This document shows, one piece after another, positions 62,493 to 64,000 of a DNA stretch of 64,000 nucleotides. The DNA lies in contig JBILCU010000005.1 of the NCBI GenBank assembly GCA_044352985.1, forward strand, positions 186,001-250,000, in the 5' to 3' direction. Both the position numbers and the translations under genes were made by a program. Each line of letters opens with the position of its first letter. Position 1 is the stretch's first letter. The notes beneath the pieces are model-generated. The model did not search any database and was not told the DNA's origin. It worked only from the letters and a program-made list of their open reading frames with translations. Origin of the DNA: JADJDM01 sp044352985 (GTDB lineage: Bacteria; Bacteroidota; Bacteroidia; B-17B0; Aurantibacillaceae).

Positions 62493-64000
62493 TTAATTGC
62501 CTATCAAACTAATAAAACCAGTTATTGTTTTCAATTGAAATTTAAAATCTGTGTATGTTACAATATAATAATATACTCCATCACTTACTTTTCTACCATT
62601 ACTATTTTTCCCATCCCAAGACACATCAATTAATTTACTATTAAAAACTAAATCTCCCCAGCGATCAAAAAACTGAATTTCAAATTGAGTGATTCCTTCT
62701 GCACTAACTAAAAACAAATCATTGATTCCATCGCCATTGGGTGTAAATAAATTTGGAATTGTGATTTGAGGATCTGACATCACATCTATACATTTGAAAA
62801 TGGTATCTCTGCAATTATTTAATGAAGCAACTAAAACTATACAATAATTTCCTATATTGTTATAAACATGGTTTGTAGTTGTTCCTGTTGAAGTGTTTAA
62901 ATTACCACTTGATGCATCATCAAAATACCATCCATAGTTTGCTCCGGTTACAGACGAAGTATCTGCTGTTAATACAACTGTTGTGCCTGGAGAAACAATG
63001 TTACCTGAACTAATTGAAAAATCAGCAACCGGTGTTTGATCAACTACAACTGCATTTTGCACAATAGTATCATTTGAACAGCCATTTGCATCTGTACAAG
63101 TTAAAGTAACATCATAATTTCCTGCAGTGTTAAAACAAATAGTTTCTGATGTATTAGTTGAGGTTGAACCATTTCCAAAATTCCAAGATAAATTTGTACA
63201 TGCAGAACTTGTTTGCGCATTGAATACAATACATTTTCCATCGCAAACAGAATTTGCCGATTGTGTAAAAGAAACAACAGGCAAATCATTAACAGTAACT
63301 ATTAAAGGTACTCTAGGACTTTCGCAAGCTCCGTTTCCCTGCGAAACATAATAAGTTACAGTGCCTACTAATGAAGTATTTGGAACAGGTGCAATTCCTG
63401 CTGACGTTCCTCCACTTGCATTTATTCCCCACCAATTTAAATTACTTGATCCGCTTGCTGTAAGTAAAACAGCAGGATCATTTTTACAATAAGTAACAGG
63501 TTGTGTTGTAGGAGGATTTTGCAAATCAATTACAGTTACATTTAATGTGTCGCGATTACTCTCGCAACCATTAATGGTTTGCGTCACAAAGTAATTATAA
63601 GTGCCTACACTTGAAGTATTAATTATTGGTTCAGAGGTAAATCCAACACCTCCACTTGCTTGATTATACCAGGTTAAACTTCCTGTTGAAATAACAACTA
63701 AAGAACCTGGTGTTTCGTTAATACAATAAATGGTATCCGATGCAATCGGTTGATTGGGTATTGCATTAACCTCAACATCAACAGCAGTTCTCGGACTTTC
63801 ACACGAACCATTTCCTTGAGAAACATAATACGTTGTTATTCCTATGCTTGAAGTTGATGGGGTAATTGTTGATTGGGAAGTTCCTCCAGTAGATGCATCG
63901 TACCAATTATATCCCGTGCCGTTTGGCGCAAGAGATGCGGCACTTGAGTTTTGACAATAAGTAACTCCACTTGCAGCGGGAGCGCTAAAACCAGTATTTA
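62493..64000 (-). CDS. T9SS type-B sorted surface protein with Ig/PKD repeats (N-terminal part beyond window)
   Basis: The reading frame is open from the stop at 62493 to the right edge, so only the C-terminal 500 or so residues are seen. It contains tandem Ig-like repeats with recurring GNGACESPRVPL-type and SVGTYNYFVTQ-type units, a PKD-like domain (NFGNGSTSTNTSETICF; VDQTPVADFSISSG) and ends with the gliding-motility-associated C-terminal domain: IPNLFTPNGDGINDLFLV, FFDRWGDLVFNS, WDGKNSNGRKVSDGVYYYIV. That domain is the type-B signal for secretion through the type IX system. Likely an adhesin or extracellular structural protein; many repeat units should lie to the right. Confidence 0.92.
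   Translation of the reverse strand, partial: NTGFSAPAASGVTYCQNSSAASLAPNGTGYNWYDASTGGTSQSTITPSTSSIGITTYYVSQGNGSCESPRTAVDVEVNAIPNQPIASDTIYCINETPGSLVVISTGSLTWYNQASGGVGFTSEPIINTSSVGTYNYFVTQTINGCESNRDTLNVTVIDLQNPPTTQPVTYCKNDPAVLLTASGSSNLNWWGINASGGTSAGIAPVPNTSLVGTVTYYVSQGNGACESPRVPLIVTVNDLPVVSFTQSANSVCDGKCIVFNAQTSSACTNLSWNFGNGSTSTNTSETICFNTAGNYDVTLTCTDANGCSNDTIVQNAVVVDQTPVADFSISSGNIVSPGTTVVLTADTSSVTGANYGWYFDDASSGNLNTSTGTTTNHVYNNIGNYCIVLVASLNNCRDTIFKCIDVMSDPQITIPNLFTPNGDGINDLFLVSAEGITQFEIQFFDRWGDLVFNSKLIDVSWDGKNSNGRKVSDGVYYYIVTYTDFKFQLKTITGFISLIGN

Overview
The window looks like a chromosomal segment of an AT-rich member of the Bacteroidota (flavobacterial/sphingobacterial type). The evidence is a type-B T9SS sorting domain on a large Ig-repeat surface protein, a PorE-like TPR/PD40/OmpA protein, an F-ATPase operon of atpB-E-F-H-A-G without atpD/atpC, a bacterial GGGP-synthase-like gene, near absence of Shine-Dalgarno sites, and several Bacteroidota-type promoters (TTG, about 19-21 nt, TAnnTTTG).

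Positions 1-16.9 kb are an accessory defence-like island. On the minus strand lie a type I methyltransferase (hsdM, cut by the window edge), a small XRE regulator overlapping it by four bases, and an unrecognised 435-aa protein, apparently one operon. Divergent from these, after a 460-bp non-coding stretch packed with palindromic sites, is a compact plus-strand operon (3461-16105, genes overlapping or 1-3 nt apart): TerY-like vWA protein, PP2C phosphatase, Ser/Thr kinase with zinc ribbon, UPF1-type SF1 helicase, a protein ending in a HEPN-like R-x4-H motif, a coiled-coil McrB-like AAA ATPase, a DUF2357/McrC-like protein with zinc ribbon, and a WYL regulator. A 40-codon ORF overlaps the last stop. 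The first three genes match the known TerY-P phospho-signalling triad; the remainder looks like a nucleic-acid-directed effector module. This is the best candidate in the window for an undescribed system.

From 16.9 to 28.5 kb the minus strand carries an S4 RNA-binding protein, RecQ, and an operon for surface polysaccharide: Wzc-like tyrosine kinase, a CBS-DegT aminotransferase fusion, a CMP-sugar synthetase, a GSA-type aminotransferase, an outer-membrane protein, a SIRT5-like deacylase and IspF. From 28.6 to 33.7 kb is the ATP synthase operon, with a hairpin-T terminator just after atpE that could set excess c-subunit output.

From 34 to 42 kb, on plus, are Mpl, glycyl-tRNA synthetase, then a cluster suggesting inorganic-carbon handling: a divergent LysR regulator, small membrane and CutA/PII-like proteins, DUF6671, dihydroorotase and an SbtA-like permease. 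From 42 to 51 kb come an oligopeptide-binding lipoprotein, exonuclease III, a large outer-membrane protein, and a five-gene operon (PPTase, GGGP synthase, TenI-like, PnuC, NadR-like kinase).

From 51 to 64 kb: a CAT-anticodon tRNA, aldehyde dehydrogenase, an MltD-like transglycosylase, two methyltransferases flanking a ZIP transporter, the PorE-like protein, a 2-oxoacid dehydrogenase E2, GMP synthase, and the C-terminal part of the T9SS type-B surface protein, which runs off the right edge. All identifications come from reading motifs; no database search was run.
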